Positions 1-7,090 of a DNA stretch of 64,000 nt are shown here, piece after piece (position 1 is the first letter of the stretch; the number at the start of each line of letters is the position of its first letter). The DNA comes from Candidatus Pseudobacter hemicellulosilyticus (GTDB lineage Bacteria; Bacteroidota; Bacteroidia; Chitinophagales; Chitinophagaceae): contig CP119311.1 in NCBI GenBank assembly GCA_029202545.1, positions 2,976,001 through 3,040,000 on the forward strand. Direction: 5' to 3'. The position numbers were made by a program, and so were the translations under genes. Under the pieces are notes generated by a model. The model worked only from the letters and a program-made list of their open reading frames with translations. It was not told the origin of the DNA and searched no databases.

Positions 1-170
1 TGCTGACCTGTCTGGCAGCTTCCATGGGCGTTATTCCCATGATCCTCAGTAAGAGCCCGCTCTGGTGTCCGATGGGAGCAGTGATCTGCTTTGGGACTTT
101 AATTTCCATGGTTTTTATTCTGACTATGCTGCCACTTATTTATTGGATGGCTTATAAAGGTAAATCGTAG
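1..170 (+). CDS. RND efflux permease, C-terminal end (partial)
   Basis: Only the last 55 codons are in the window, read from position 3 to the TAG at 168-170. They encode two hydrophobic segments around a conserved SPLWCPMG stretch and finish in LPLIYWMAYKGKS. The pattern resembles the final membrane helices of AcrB/HAE-type inner-membrane drug efflux permeases. A TolC-family gene starts five bases later, the usual partner order of a tripartite pump. The substrate cannot be judged from this fragment. Confidence 0.75.
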   Translation, partial: LTCLAASMGVIPMILSKSPLWCPMGAVICFGTLISMVFILTMLPLIYWMAYKGKS

Positions 171-175
171 AAAAA

Positions 176-1522
176 ATGAAGAGAATAAGTTGTATGGCTG
201 TGACCCTGTGTACGTTTTTGGCGGGTAATGCACAGGACCGGCTCAGCCTGGAACAGAGTAAGCTGCTGGCTTTACAAAATAACCCTAAAGTGAAGAACAG
301 CGAACTGGAACTGGCTGCTGCCCGGGAGATCAAAAAAGATGCTTACGCCAGTTACTTTCCTAAAATAGGCGCTTCTGCTGTTGGCATGCAGGCGGTTGAT
401 CCACTCCTGCAAATGAATATGAAGGGAGGAAACCTGCCTGTATATGATGGCAACCCTGCTAATCTGCCGGGCGCCACCCAGTTTGCTTATATGCCTGATA
501 TTAGCATAGGACTGTTTGACCAGGTGGCTTTAGGGTACCTGAATGTGCTGCAGCCGGTGTATGCCGGCGGAAAAATAAGAACAGGCAATCAGCTGGCCGA
601 ATTGAATATAGCTGTCAGGGAACGGCAGCGGAAGCTGTCTGAGAACGAGGTCCTGCTTAAAACGGAACAGGAGTACTGGCAGGTGATTGCTGTCCAGGAG
701 AAACAGCAAACGCTCAATACCTATATCAGGTTCCTGGATACGCTGTATGCCCAGGTGAACAATGCCTTCAAAAATGGCCTGATCATTAAAAATGACCTGC
801 TGAAAGTGCGCATCAAGCAGCAGGAATTGCAGGTCAACAGGATAAAACTGGAAAATGCCAGAAAGCTTGTAACCATGCAGCTTTGTGAAACTATTGGGTT
901 ACCCTATCAACCGGCTATTGTGCTGGACGAAAGGCTCGATAATTTCTCCTCACCGGCTGTTCATTTCATGTCCAGTCAGGCTGCATTGCCGGATCGTATG
1001 GAGTATAAGCTGCTGGAAAAGGCCGTGGCTGCTTCTCAGCTGGAAACCAAAATGAAAAAGGGTGATTATTTACCATCCCTGGGAGTAGGTGTTACAGGTT
1101 ACTATCTGAACCAGTTCAATACTGGTCAGAAAGGAATATTTAATGGCATGGTATACGCTTCCTTATCCATTCCTGTTTCAGATTGGTGGACTGGTAAGCA
1201 TAAGATAAATGAGCTGCAGTACAGGGAGAAGATAGCCCTCAATACATTTGAAGGGACCAAAGGGCTGCTGAACCTGCAAATGGAAAAAGCCTGGACGGAT
1301 CTCAGCGAGGCTGATGATAAGATCCATTTGATCCGGGAGACCCTGGTCCAGGCTGCGGAAAACCTGAAAGTGAACCAGGATAGTTACAACAATGGGCTCA
1401 TTCAGTTGGCTGATCTGCTGGAGGCCAGGGCCCTGAAAGCTGGTATAGAAGATCAGTTGATTGAGGCGAAGGCGCAGTATAAAATTGCTGTCACAAATTA
1501 TTTACAGGTAACAGGAAGATAG
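176..1522 (+). CDS. TolC family outer membrane efflux protein
   Basis: A 448-residue exported protein that should form the outer-membrane duct of the tripartite efflux pump whose permease ends just upstream. Residues 1-19 form a signal peptide ending in NAQ. The rest shows the TolC pattern: long amphipathic helices rich in Gln, Leu and Ala (about 25-70, 150-225, 275-300, 350-445) separated by short strands, including a YLNVLQPVYAGGKI segment typical of the family. Length matches other outer-membrane factors (about 430-490). It lies 5 bp after the permease stop, so the two genes are cotranscribed. A hairpin terminator follows at 1606. Confidence 0.92.
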   Translation: MKRISCMAVTLCTFLAGNAQDRLSLEQSKLLALQNNPKVKNSELELAAAREIKKDAYASYFPKIGASAVGMQAVDPLLQMNMKGGNLPVYDGNPANLPGATQFAYMPDISIGLFDQVALGYLNVLQPVYAGGKIRTGNQLAELNIAVRERQRKLSENEVLLKTEQEYWQVIAVQEKQQTLNTYIRFLDTLYAQVNNAFKNGLIIKNDLLKVRIKQQELQVNRIKLENARKLVTMQLCETIGLPYQPAIVLDERLDNFSSPAVHFMSSQAALPDRMEYKLLEKAVAASQLETKMKKGDYLPSLGVGVTGYYLNQFNTGQKGIFNGMVYASLSIPVSDWWTGKHKINELQYREKIALNTFEGTKGLLNLQMEKAWTDLSEADDKIHLIRETLVQAAENLKVNQDSYNNGLIQLADLLEARALKAGIEDQLIEAKAQYKIAVTNYLQVTGR

Positions 1523-1605
1523 GTTATTCTATCCTGTTGCGTAGAAGATGGTAGCTGCACAGGTTAAGGTGATATCCTGACCGCAGCACCTGGTTTGTTG
1601 GGTAT

Positions 1606-1637
1606 AGCCGTCTCTTTGCATGGGGACGGCTTTTGTT
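1606..1637 (+). terminator. Intrinsic terminator of the efflux operon
   Basis: A perfect 7-bp stem, AGCCGTC (1606-1612) with GACGGCT (1625-1631), followed by TTTGTTTTG. It lies 84 bp after the TolC-family stop. No other plus-strand gene precedes it. Confidence 0.7.
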
Positions 1638-1728
1638 TTGCCTGGTAGCTGATGGAGGAATTGTTAAGGCAACGGCTGAAACCGGGAAATTGAGTACGCA
1701 TAGATGGCCGCTGTTTATTTGATCCCTT

Positions 1729-2472
1729 TTAGTCAGTTTGCCCGATCAGTTGCTGCTGCGCATAGAGGGCGTTACGGATAGCGGCGCCACGTGCGGTATT
1801 GTTGAAGAGTAGCCAGCCTTCCTGAACAGTGCCGGTGTCTCTGATGCTGTGCACCACCTGGTCAATGAAAGCTTCTGTGTACTCGGATTTATAGAGGATA
1901 GGCGTGCCATGAAAACGGTAGTAGGCTGCCGGCAGGTTCACGATGGCTTCGTCCGGCAGTTTGGGATGGCTCATGCCGCAAAACATGATGTTGTGCAGGG
2001 CCAGCTTATCGTATACTTCGGCGCGCCACCAGGTCTCATCACGGAATTCCACTACATTCAGGAAAGCGGGGTCCAGCTGCTGACAAACTTCGTCCAGTTT
2101 GGAATCGGAGTAGGCGAGTTTGGGCGGGAACTGGAACAATACAGGACCTAATTTTTCTTTGAGTCCTTCCTGCAGTACGCCATAAAAATCTTCCAGCAGC
2201 GGTCGTACATCCGTGAACTGGCGGTAGTGGGTAATCAGGCGGGGCGCTTTCACCGCAAATTTGAAATCGGCGGGGCTTTGCGCGTACCAGTTTTCCAGGA
2301 ACGCCAGTTGTGGAAAGCGATAAAAAGTGAAATTGACCTCGAGGGAATTGAAGCGTTTGCAGTAATATTCAAACCATTTACGTTGCGGAGTATCAGGTGG
2401 ATAGAATAACTCTTTCCATTCTCTGAAGTGGAAGCCCGAACAACCGATCCGCCATAATGTTGATGTGGCCAT
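1729..2472 (-). CDS. DUF72 domain protein (YecE family)
   Basis: A 247-residue cytoplasmic protein of the DUF72/YecE family, which folds as a TIM barrel. The function of the family is not established. Family hallmarks are the N-terminal RIGCSGFHFREWKELFYPP, then SLEVNFTFYRFP, FKFAVKAPRLITH, LGPVLFQFPP and VEFRDETWW, in the expected order. Length is normal (about 230-260). The ATG at 2472 gives a start directly in front of the conserved strand. It is a single-gene unit: the neighbour on one side is the convergent TolC-family gene, and on the other a 180-bp spacer leads to tandem terminators. A weak -7 box (TATCTTTA) lies upstream on the minus strand. Confidence 0.88.
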   Translation of the reverse strand: MATSTLWRIGCSGFHFREWKELFYPPDTPQRKWFEYYCKRFNSLEVNFTFYRFPQLAFLENWYAQSPADFKFAVKAPRLITHYRQFTDVRPLLEDFYGVLQEGLKEKLGPVLFQFPPKLAYSDSKLDEVCQQLDPAFLNVVEFRDETWWRAEVYDKLALHNIMFCGMSHPKLPDEAIVNLPAAYYRFHGTPILYKSEYTEAFIDQVVHSIRDTGTVQEGWLLFNNTARGAAIRNALYAQQQLIGQTD

Positions 2473-2659
2473 ACTTGATGATTCTTCTAATTATTGTGCC
2501 ACCCTGCGTACCTTACTGCTCTTCTTAAAGATACATATCAAATTTGTCAAAATCCTTTCTTCTGGCCACTTCCCCCTAATTTTTTGATCTGAGTGGGCTG
2601 TACCAATAACGCGGATTTTGTATGTTATTGTATGTCTGCGGCTTAGTAAAAAAGAAAAA

Positions 2660-2679
2660 GGCGGTGTAGAAACACCACC
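2660..2679 (-). terminator. Second of two tandem hairpin terminators
   Basis: GGCGGTGT, loop AGAA, ACACCACC: eight pairs including one G-U. Read on the minus strand the stem is followed by the T-rich tract TTTTTCTTTTTT. It is almost a copy of the hairpin 70 bp upstream in transcription order. Confidence 0.75.
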
Positions 2680-2730
2680 TCTCATCAACGATTGCTTGCC
2701 ATATGAAAAAAACGGTAAAATATTTTCAAA

Positions 2731-2752
2731 GGGTGGTGTAGAAACACCGCCC
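2731..2752 (-). terminator. First of two tandem hairpin terminators, after the tRNA-like gene
   Basis: GGGTGGTGT, loop AGAA, ACACCGCCC: nine pairs with one G-U wobble. On the minus strand it is followed by TTTGAAAATATTTT. It lies 32 bp past the CCA end of the tRNA-like gene, as expected for its terminator. The second hairpin may be a backup. Confidence 0.7.
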
Positions 2753-2784
2753 TGGGGCTCAAAATGATCTTGAACCGATGCAAT

Positions 2785-2858
2785 TGGCAGTTACGGGTGG
2801 AGTCGAACCACCGTAGAAGGTTTTGCCAGCCTTCGCCTCTCCACTCGGCCACGTAACT
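2785..2858 (-). tRNA. tRNA-like gene with abnormal anticodon arm (apparent anticodon GCA, Cys)
   Basis: The 74-nt minus-strand sequence folds as a cloverleaf. The acceptor stem is AGTTACG with CGTAACT, then discriminator G and an encoded CCA. The D arm is GCC...GGC with GTGG in the loop. The T arm is GGTGG-TTCGACT-CCACC. The anticodon arm, AAGGC-TGGCAAA-ACCTT, aligns with tRNA-Cys(GCA) (AAGGT-CTGCAAA-ACCTT). However, position 33 is G instead of the near-universal U, and pair 31-39 is C-A. Pairing GAAGG with CCTTC instead leaves a nine-base loop. The discriminator is G, not the U73 that CysRS reads. Either a pseudogene or a non-canonical tRNA. It may be read through from the upstream hydroxylase gene. 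Confidence 0.7.
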
Positions 2859-2904
2859 CGTATGAGGCAGGAGACGCTGACCAGGCGTCTGTCCTGCGGT
2901 TAAC

Positions 2905-4143
2905 TTAAGTATTAAAATGAACATCCTGGTTGCGGGAATACACGGCCCGCAGGTAAAATGCCCGGATCGGTCCAGAATAAGAAGCCAAAGCCAGGGCTGT
3001 GAGCAGCAGCAGGCTGCTGAGCCAGATGGCGGGCCAGGCCAGCACCAGGCCAATGGCCACGGTGACCAGGCGCAGGAATTCCAGGTAAAAGATCCATCGT
3101 TTCTGTTCCATGATAGCTCCGCAATTGATCAGGGTGAGCAGGATGGCTACCGAGATCAGTAGCTGCTGAGCTACGGGCAGCTGGTATTCCAGCAGGATAA
3201 ATACAAAGAGCAGTACCACGGTGAGCCCTATCTGCCAGACCACATAGCGGTTCAGCGGCTGGTTGACAGATGTCAACGTATTGCGCACCAGGAATCTTTT
3301 TTCCACTTCCACCCGGATGCCTGGATCCAGCAGTTCGGGCCGGCCGAAGAGCATGCCCAGTTTTTGCCGGAATCCTTTCTGTCGTTTTATGGCTACCAGC
3401 AGTTCCGTGAAATAGTGGAAATGCTGCCAGAGAAAACTGTAACTGTTCAGCGGGTGGGTGAGGCCATACTTTATGGTGATATCCTTTTCCTCTTTCTGGA
3501 AAGTGCCAAAGAGCTTGTCCCAGATAATGAACACATCGCCATAGTTCTTGTCCAGGTAGGCTTCGTTACTGGCATGGTGAACGCGGTGATGGGAGGGGGT
3601 GACCAGGAAATATTCCAGGATACCCATTTTACCTATCAGCCTGGTATGCACGAAGAAAGGGTAGAGGCCATGTACCAGCAGGATACTGGTGATCATGGAG
3701 GCCGGAAACCCGATCAGCGGCAGTACGGCCCAGAAGCCTGTACGCAGAAATGCCTGGAAAACGGTAATACGTGCTGAGACGGTATAATTATAATCCTCAC
3801 TCTGGTGATGCACCACATGGGCGGCCCAGAAGATATTCACTTCATGCGCCAGCCGGTGGTACCAGTACCAGCAGAAATCAGTACACAATAAGAGAAAGAA
3901 CCATAAGAGTATGCCTGGTTTGATCTCAAAGAGACCAAAATGCGTTTGCAGGTAGTCGTAAAAAAAATAAAAGATACCTATCACCCATACATCCAGTAAT
4001 CGTTCTGCAATGCCGATACTGATATTGGATACGGAGTGGTGCAGGTTGAAATAGGGTAATTTCTTTTTCCTGGCTATCAAAAATTCCAGCACCATTAAGG
4101 TGACAAAGAGCGGCACAGCCAGCGCCAGCAGGTTGAGTTTCAT
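2905..4143 (-). CDS. Sterol desaturase / fatty acid hydroxylase superfamily protein
   Basis: A 412-residue integral membrane protein with the histidine clusters of the di-iron fatty acid hydroxylase superfamily: H96RLAH100, H109VVHH113 and H185HRVHH190. These bind two irons that oxygenate a lipid. Membrane helices lie near residues 5-25, 50-65, 78-95 and 138-160. A further C-terminal set of hydrophobic helices (about 305-395) makes it longer than the minimal 270-300-residue enzymes. The substrate is unknown; bacterial relatives act on sterols, fatty acids or ether lipids. The start is 33 bp after the stop of the small exported protein upstream, so both are probably one transcript that runs on into the tRNA-like gene. 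Confidence 0.88.
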   Translation of the reverse strand: MKLNLLALAVPLFVTLMVLEFLIARKKKLPYFNLHHSVSNISIGIAERLLDVWVIGIFYFFYDYLQTHFGLFEIKPGILLWFFLLLCTDFCWYWYHRLAHEVNIFWAAHVVHHQSEDYNYTVSARITVFQAFLRTGFWAVLPLIGFPASMITSILLVHGLYPFFVHTRLIGKMGILEYFLVTPSHHRVHHASNEAYLDKNYGDVFIIWDKLFGTFQKEEKDITIKYGLTHPLNSYSFLWQHFHYFTELLVAIKRQKGFRQKLGMLFGRPELLDPGIRVEVEKRFLVRNTLTSVNQPLNRYVVWQIGLTVVLLFVFILLEYQLPVAQQLLISVAILLTLINCGAIMEQKRWIFYLEFLRLVTVAIGLVLAWPAIWLSSLLLLTALALASYSGPIRAFYLRAVYSRNQDVHFNT

Positions 4144-4176
4144 AAACTGCTATTGATGGATGAGGGAATAGTCATG

Positions 4177-4497
4177 TTATTTGGGTTCCAGCCGGATCAA
4201 CTGTTTTTTCTGCGAGTCTTTGGTGCTGATCTTTTTCTGTTTGTACTGGGGATGTTCTATCACCAGGGTTACCGGCAGTTCCTGCCAGGTAGAGATGCTG
4301 AAGGCCCCTTCTTTGTCGGACAACGACTCCTCTTCACCGGAAACAATATAGATATAAGCATTTTCAATGCTTTTGCCGGTAACATGGTTGACAATGTTGC
4401 CGTGGATGGTGGCGGGCTTTGCCGGGTAGATCTCCGATGTGCTGAAGATGAGCGCCGGCACAGCAATAAGCCAGTTGTAGGCGGGTGATGATTTCAT
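4177..4497 (-). CDS. Small exported carboxypeptidase-regulatory-like domain protein
   Basis: A 106-residue protein. The frame is open from a TTG at 4506, but the ATG at 4497 gives a better start with a hydrophobic leader (WLIAVPALIFSTS). The mature part, IHGNIVNHVTGKSIENAYIYIVSGEE...LSDKEGAFSIST, has the pattern of the Ig-like CarboxypepD_reg domain found at the N-terminus of SusC proteins and in stand-alone exported proteins. No catalytic residues are seen. It is the first gene of a two-gene unit with the hydroxylase. A perfect inverted repeat lies 34 bp upstream of its start, suggesting local repression. Function unknown. Confidence 0.7.
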   Translation of the reverse strand: MKSSPAYNWLIAVPALIFSTSEIYPAKPATIHGNIVNHVTGKSIENAYIYIVSGEEESLSDKEGAFSISTWQELPVTLVIEHPQYKQKKISTKDSQKKQLIRLEPK

Positions 4498-4530
4498 GTC
4501 CTTCAATTCTGGAACAATATTACGGCGAAA

Positions 4531-4561
4531 TTATTAGTCTACCAAAATAGTAGACTAATAA
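4531..4561. promoter_or_regulatory. Perfect 12-bp inverted repeat, probable operator
   Basis: TTATTAGTCTAC (4531-4542) and GTAGACTAATAA (4550-4561) are exact reverse complements separated by CAAAATA. The dyad lies in the divergent spacer between the small exported protein (start 4497) and queD (start 4752). The AT-rich, non-terminator character and the position near a start codon fit a binding site for a dimeric winged-helix repressor (MarR, BlaI or similar). The regulator is not identified. Confidence 0.6.
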
Positions 4562-4682
4562 AATTTTTCATTCTTTTACTGGCATCAGCATCCGTCGGGG
4601 TAAGCATACCTGACTCCCCGGATAGAATTGCGCCAATGACCTTGGTCAGTCTTTTGCCAAGTGGTGATTGATAAGAGTCAGG

Positions 4683-4710
4683 AGGCCCGTTCCGGAACAA
4701 AGGCGGGCCT
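4683..4710. other. GC-rich hairpin upstream of queD
   Basis: AGGCCCG (4683-4689) pairs with CGGGCCT (4704-4710), then TTGACTTTCTTT. It lies before the queD -7 box, so it may terminate stray upstream transcription rather than form part of the queD leader. Confidence 0.4.
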
Positions 4711-4726
4711 TTGACTTTCTTTATCG

Positions 4727-4734
4727 TACCTTTG
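4727..4734 (+). promoter_or_regulatory. Bacteroidota -7 box for queD
   Basis: TACCTTTG matches the Bacteroidota -7 consensus TAnnTTTG and ends 17 bp before the queD ATG at 4752. A TTTG lies 13 bp before it (4710-4713), closer than the usual 17-23 bp, so the -33 element is uncertain. Confidence 0.6.
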
Positions 4735-4751
4735 CGGCTTTAAGAAATGCT

Positions 4752-5108
4752 ATGCTGATCTTCAAGGAGTTCACCTTCGATTCTGCTCATTACCTGCCCA
4801 ATGTCCCGGAAGGGCACAAATGCCGTGAAATGCACGGCCATACGTATCGCCTGCGCGTCTGGATCTCCGGAAAGCCGGATCCTACCCTCGGCTGGGTGAT
4901 GGATTTTGCCGTACTCAAGAATATTGTTAAACCCGTAGTGGCCCAGCTGGACCATAAGGTGATGAACAATGTTTCCGGCCTGCAAAACCCCACCTGCGAG
5001 CTGATTGCCGTCTGGATCTGGGACCAGCTGAAACCGTCTATCCCCGCCATGACCCGCATTGAGCTGCATGAAACCCCCACATCCGGGGTGATCTATGAGG
5101 GCGAATAA
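4752..5108 (+). CDS. queD: 6-carboxy-5,6,7,8-tetrahydropterin synthase (QueD/PTPS family)
   Basis: A 118-residue enzyme of the 6-pyruvoyl-tetrahydropterin synthase family. QueD turns dihydroneopterin triphosphate into carboxy-tetrahydropterin in queuosine/preQ0 biosynthesis. Zinc ligands His13, His28 and His30 (DSAHYLP, MHGH) and the catalytic Cys24 (GHKC) are all present, as is the C-terminal ELHETPTSGVIYEGE with the pterin-binding Glu. The open frame extends to 4668, but that would place the start before the -7 box at 4727. The ATG at 4752 gives the normal length. No other queuosine gene is in the window, so the QueD assignment rests on the family alone; a related PTPS role is possible. Confidence 0.88.
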   Translation: MLIFKEFTFDSAHYLPNVPEGHKCREMHGHTYRLRVWISGKPDPTLGWVMDFAVLKNIVKPVVAQLDHKVMNNVSGLQNPTCELIAVWIWDQLKPSIPAMTRIELHETPTSGVIYEGE

Positions 5109-5239
5109 GCTGTTGAAAAAAATATTTTGACCAGGCATCCGATTTTGATACTTACCGGTGATCTTTGCCGTTTGTAAACCATTGCCCGTTAAAGCATTTT
5201 AATCAATCTGATCACGACCTTTCAAACGAACAATAACTT

Positions 5240-6292
5240 ATGAAACGCTCTCTCGTTCTGCGGACCGGCGGCCTGGCTGCTATTGCTTCCATGGCCCTGT
5301 CTTTCACGGTAGGCTGTAATGCCGGTAACGCCGCTACGGCGGATGCCACCGCCCAGCCCCCCAAATCTGATACGGAAGTCATCGTTGTCCCGGCTCCTGC
5401 AGCAGTGGCTGTATTGGATACCGCCCTCTATGACGCCAAAATGAGCTGGATGGTGAACGGGGACTCTACGGGTAAATGGCCGGTTAAGGCCAACTATCCC
5501 AAACCAGGCGCTATCCTTCCCATGAAACGTATCCTGGCCTACTATGGTAATCTCTATTCTACCAGGATGGGGATCCTGGGTGAGCTGGCCGAAAAGGATA
5601 TGCTGGCCAAACTGCAGGGAGAGGTCAAAAAATGGCATGCAGCTGACAGCACAACGGAAGTGGTGCCCGCCCTGCACTATATAGCCGTTACTGCCCAGGG
5701 CAGCGCCGGCGCAGATGGTAAATACCGGCTCCGGATGCCGCATAAGGAGATCGACAAGGTCCTGGCCATGGCGGAAAAGATCAACGCCCTGGTCTTCATT
5801 GACGTACAGGTAGGTCTCAGCACCCTGCAGGCGGAGATCCCCCAGCTGGAAAAATACCTCAAAATGCCCCATGTACACCTGGGTATTGATCCCGAGTTCA
5901 GCATGAAGACCGGCAAGAAACCCGGCTCCGTGATCGGCAGTTTTGATGCGGCCGATATCAACTATACTACTGATTACCTGGCCAAACTGGTCAAAGAGAA
6001 TAACCTGCCGCCCAAGGTCCTGGTGGTCCACCGGTTTACCCAGGCCATGGTGACCAATTACAAGCAGATCAAGCTGCAGCCCGAGATCCAGATCGTCATG
6101 GATATGGACGGCTGGGGCGCCCAGGCGCGGAAGATCAGCACCTACCGCAGCTTTATTCACCGCGAGCCCGTTCAGTTCACCGGCTTCAAACTCTTCTATA
6201 AGAATGATTTCCGGGAAACCAACAGTCGCATCATGACGCCTGAAGAGGTCCTGAAGCTGAAGCCCCAACCGGTGTATATTCAGTACCAGTAA
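5240..6292 (+). CDS. Putative lipoprotein of an uncharacterised family
   Basis: A 350-residue exported protein. The leader ends in a lipobox, SFTVGC with Cys26, followed by an Ala/Thr/Pro-rich linker to about residue 60. The globular part carries ILAYYGNLYSTRMGILGEL, ALHYIAVTAQG, ALVFIDVQVGLSTLQ, VHLGIDPEFSM, GSFDAADIN and VLVVHRFTQAMV. These are regularly spaced strand motifs ending in Asp, Glu or His, as in a TIM-barrel hydrolase. I recall similar unnamed proteins in actinobacteria, but I know of no assigned function and give none. It stands alone, with a near-consensus GATCTTTG box about 70 bp upstream. Confidence 0.7.
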   Translation: MKRSLVLRTGGLAAIASMALSFTVGCNAGNAATADATAQPPKSDTEVIVVPAPAAVAVLDTALYDAKMSWMVNGDSTGKWPVKANYPKPGAILPMKRILAYYGNLYSTRMGILGELAEKDMLAKLQGEVKKWHAADSTTEVVPALHYIAVTAQGSAGADGKYRLRMPHKEIDKVLAMAEKINALVFIDVQVGLSTLQAEIPQLEKYLKMPHVHLGIDPEFSMKTGKKPGSVIGSFDAADINYTTDYLAKLVKENNLPPKVLVVHRFTQAMVTNYKQIKLQPEIQIVMDMDGWGAQARKISTYRSFIHREPVQFTGFKLFYKNDFRETNSRIMTPEEVLKLKPQPVYIQYQ

Positions 6293-6344
6293 GGTGTAGT
6301 AGAATTGGCTAAATTGTTTATTTTGTGCTATTTGCCTAATTTTA

Positions 6345-6695
6345 ATGAGTATTGGCAGGACGCACAACATAAATTTTCTGGAGAACTCAACACAGATATT
6401 ATATTCAATTAAGTCGCGGGTCCACGAAGTGGCGCCCGATGCAAAAGTGTTGTTGTTTGGCAGCCGTGCCTATGGACAGCCCACTTCGGAAAGCGATTGG
6501 GATATCCTGATCCTGACGCATCAACCTGTTAACAACATTCTTAAGGATAATATTCACTACCAGTTATTCCCTATCAGCGTCCGGATCGGTGCATTCATCA
6601 ATGCCTTGACCGTACAGGAAGAGGATTGGGTAAGCAATCCTGCCTATTATTCCATCCGTCAATCTATCAAATCCGGCCTGAAGCAGCATGGATAA
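6345..6695 (+). CDS. MNT-type nucleotidyltransferase (antitoxin-like)
   Basis: A 116-residue minimal nucleotidyltransferase. Gly39-Ser40 and the pair Asp51-x-Asp53 (LLFGSRAYGQPTSESDWDILIL) form the polymerase-beta-type active site that binds Mg-NTP. A third carboxylate is not obvious: the strand that normally carries it reads SVRIGAFI. The gene overlaps the HEPN gene by 8 bp (stop TAA at 6693-6695, next ATG at 6688). In known HEPN-MNT pairs, the nucleotidyltransferase neutralises the HEPN RNase, in some cases by adding AMP. The first 60 bases are AT-richer than the surroundings, consistent with transfer. Confidence 0.82.
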   Translation: MSIGRTHNINFLENSTQILYSIKSRVHEVAPDAKVLLFGSRAYGQPTSESDWDILILTHQPVNNILKDNIHYQLFPISVRIGAFINALTVQEEDWVSNPAYYSIRQSIKSGLKQHG

Positions 6696-7050
6696 GGAGG
6701 CTTCTATCATATTAAAGCTGAAAAAGGCACATGCTTTGCTAAAGGAAGTACAGGTCCTGCTGGACCACGCCTTCTATACCACCGCTATCAACAGGCTTTA
6801 CTACAGTTGCTTTCATGTAACAAAAGCGCTGTTGCTGACCCGGGATCTGATCCCTAAAACCCATAGTGGCGTTGTTTCAGCCTTGCATAAATCTTTTGTG
6901 CAGGACGGTTACTTTGCCTTTGAACAGGCTTCTTTCTTCAGCAGACTGATGCAGGAAAGGATTGATGACGACTACAGTGACCATTTGATTATAGAAGGGG
7001 AGAGGTACTCTCTTTTGTGGAGCCAGCCAAAGCCTATGTTGCTTACGTAA
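6688..7050 (+). CDS. HEPN-domain protein, frameshifted near its C-terminus
   Basis: As read, 120 residues. HEPN proteins paired with MNT enzymes are all-alpha and often act as RNases. The motif NRLYYSCFH contains Arg36-x6-His43, matching the catalytic RX4-6H pattern. After EGE at codon 105 the encoded tail (RYSLLWSQPKPMLLT) is not HEPN-like. The -1 frame from 7002, however, reads GEVLSFVEPAKAYVAYVTGLVDDFLRK when joined at GAG and stops at 7086-7088, two bases before guaD. That tail is the normal last HEPN helix. One base appears to be missing near the GGGG run at 6997-7000. It could be a real mutation, an assembly error or, less likely, programmed frameshifting. Confidence 0.8.
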   Translation: MDKEASIILKLKKAHALLKEVQVLLDHAFYTTAINRLYYSCFHVTKALLLTRDLIPKTHSGVVSALHKSFVQDGYFAFEQASFFSRLMQERIDDDYSDHLIIEGERYSLLWSQPKPMLLT

Positions 7051-7090
7051 CCGGCTTAGTGGACGATTTTTTAAGGAAAGACAAATAGCT

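Larger units (their letters stand above)
2473..2904. other. Intergenic stretch: promoter, two terminators, tRNA-like gene
   Basis: Non-protein-coding. From low to high coordinates it contains the promoter region of the DUF72 gene, two nearly identical hairpin terminators facing the minus strand (2660-2679 and 2731-2752), and a tRNA-like gene (2785-2858) 46 bp downstream of the sterol-desaturase-type gene. I see no credible peptide-coding frame in it. Confidence 0.7.

Noticed and set aside
2685..3053. 122-codon minus-strand frame over the tRNA-like gene and terminators
   Set aside because: It overlaps the end of the hydroxylase gene in another frame and crosses the tRNA and terminator structures.
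4683..4734. preQ1 riboswitch in front of queD
   Set aside because: The hairpin lies before the -7 box and lacks the A-rich tail and pseudoknot of preQ1 aptamers.
5222..6370. 382-codon frame opposite the uncharacterised lipoprotein gene
   Set aside because: Antisense shadow produced by codon bias of the plus-strand gene, which has a signal peptide and conserved motifs.
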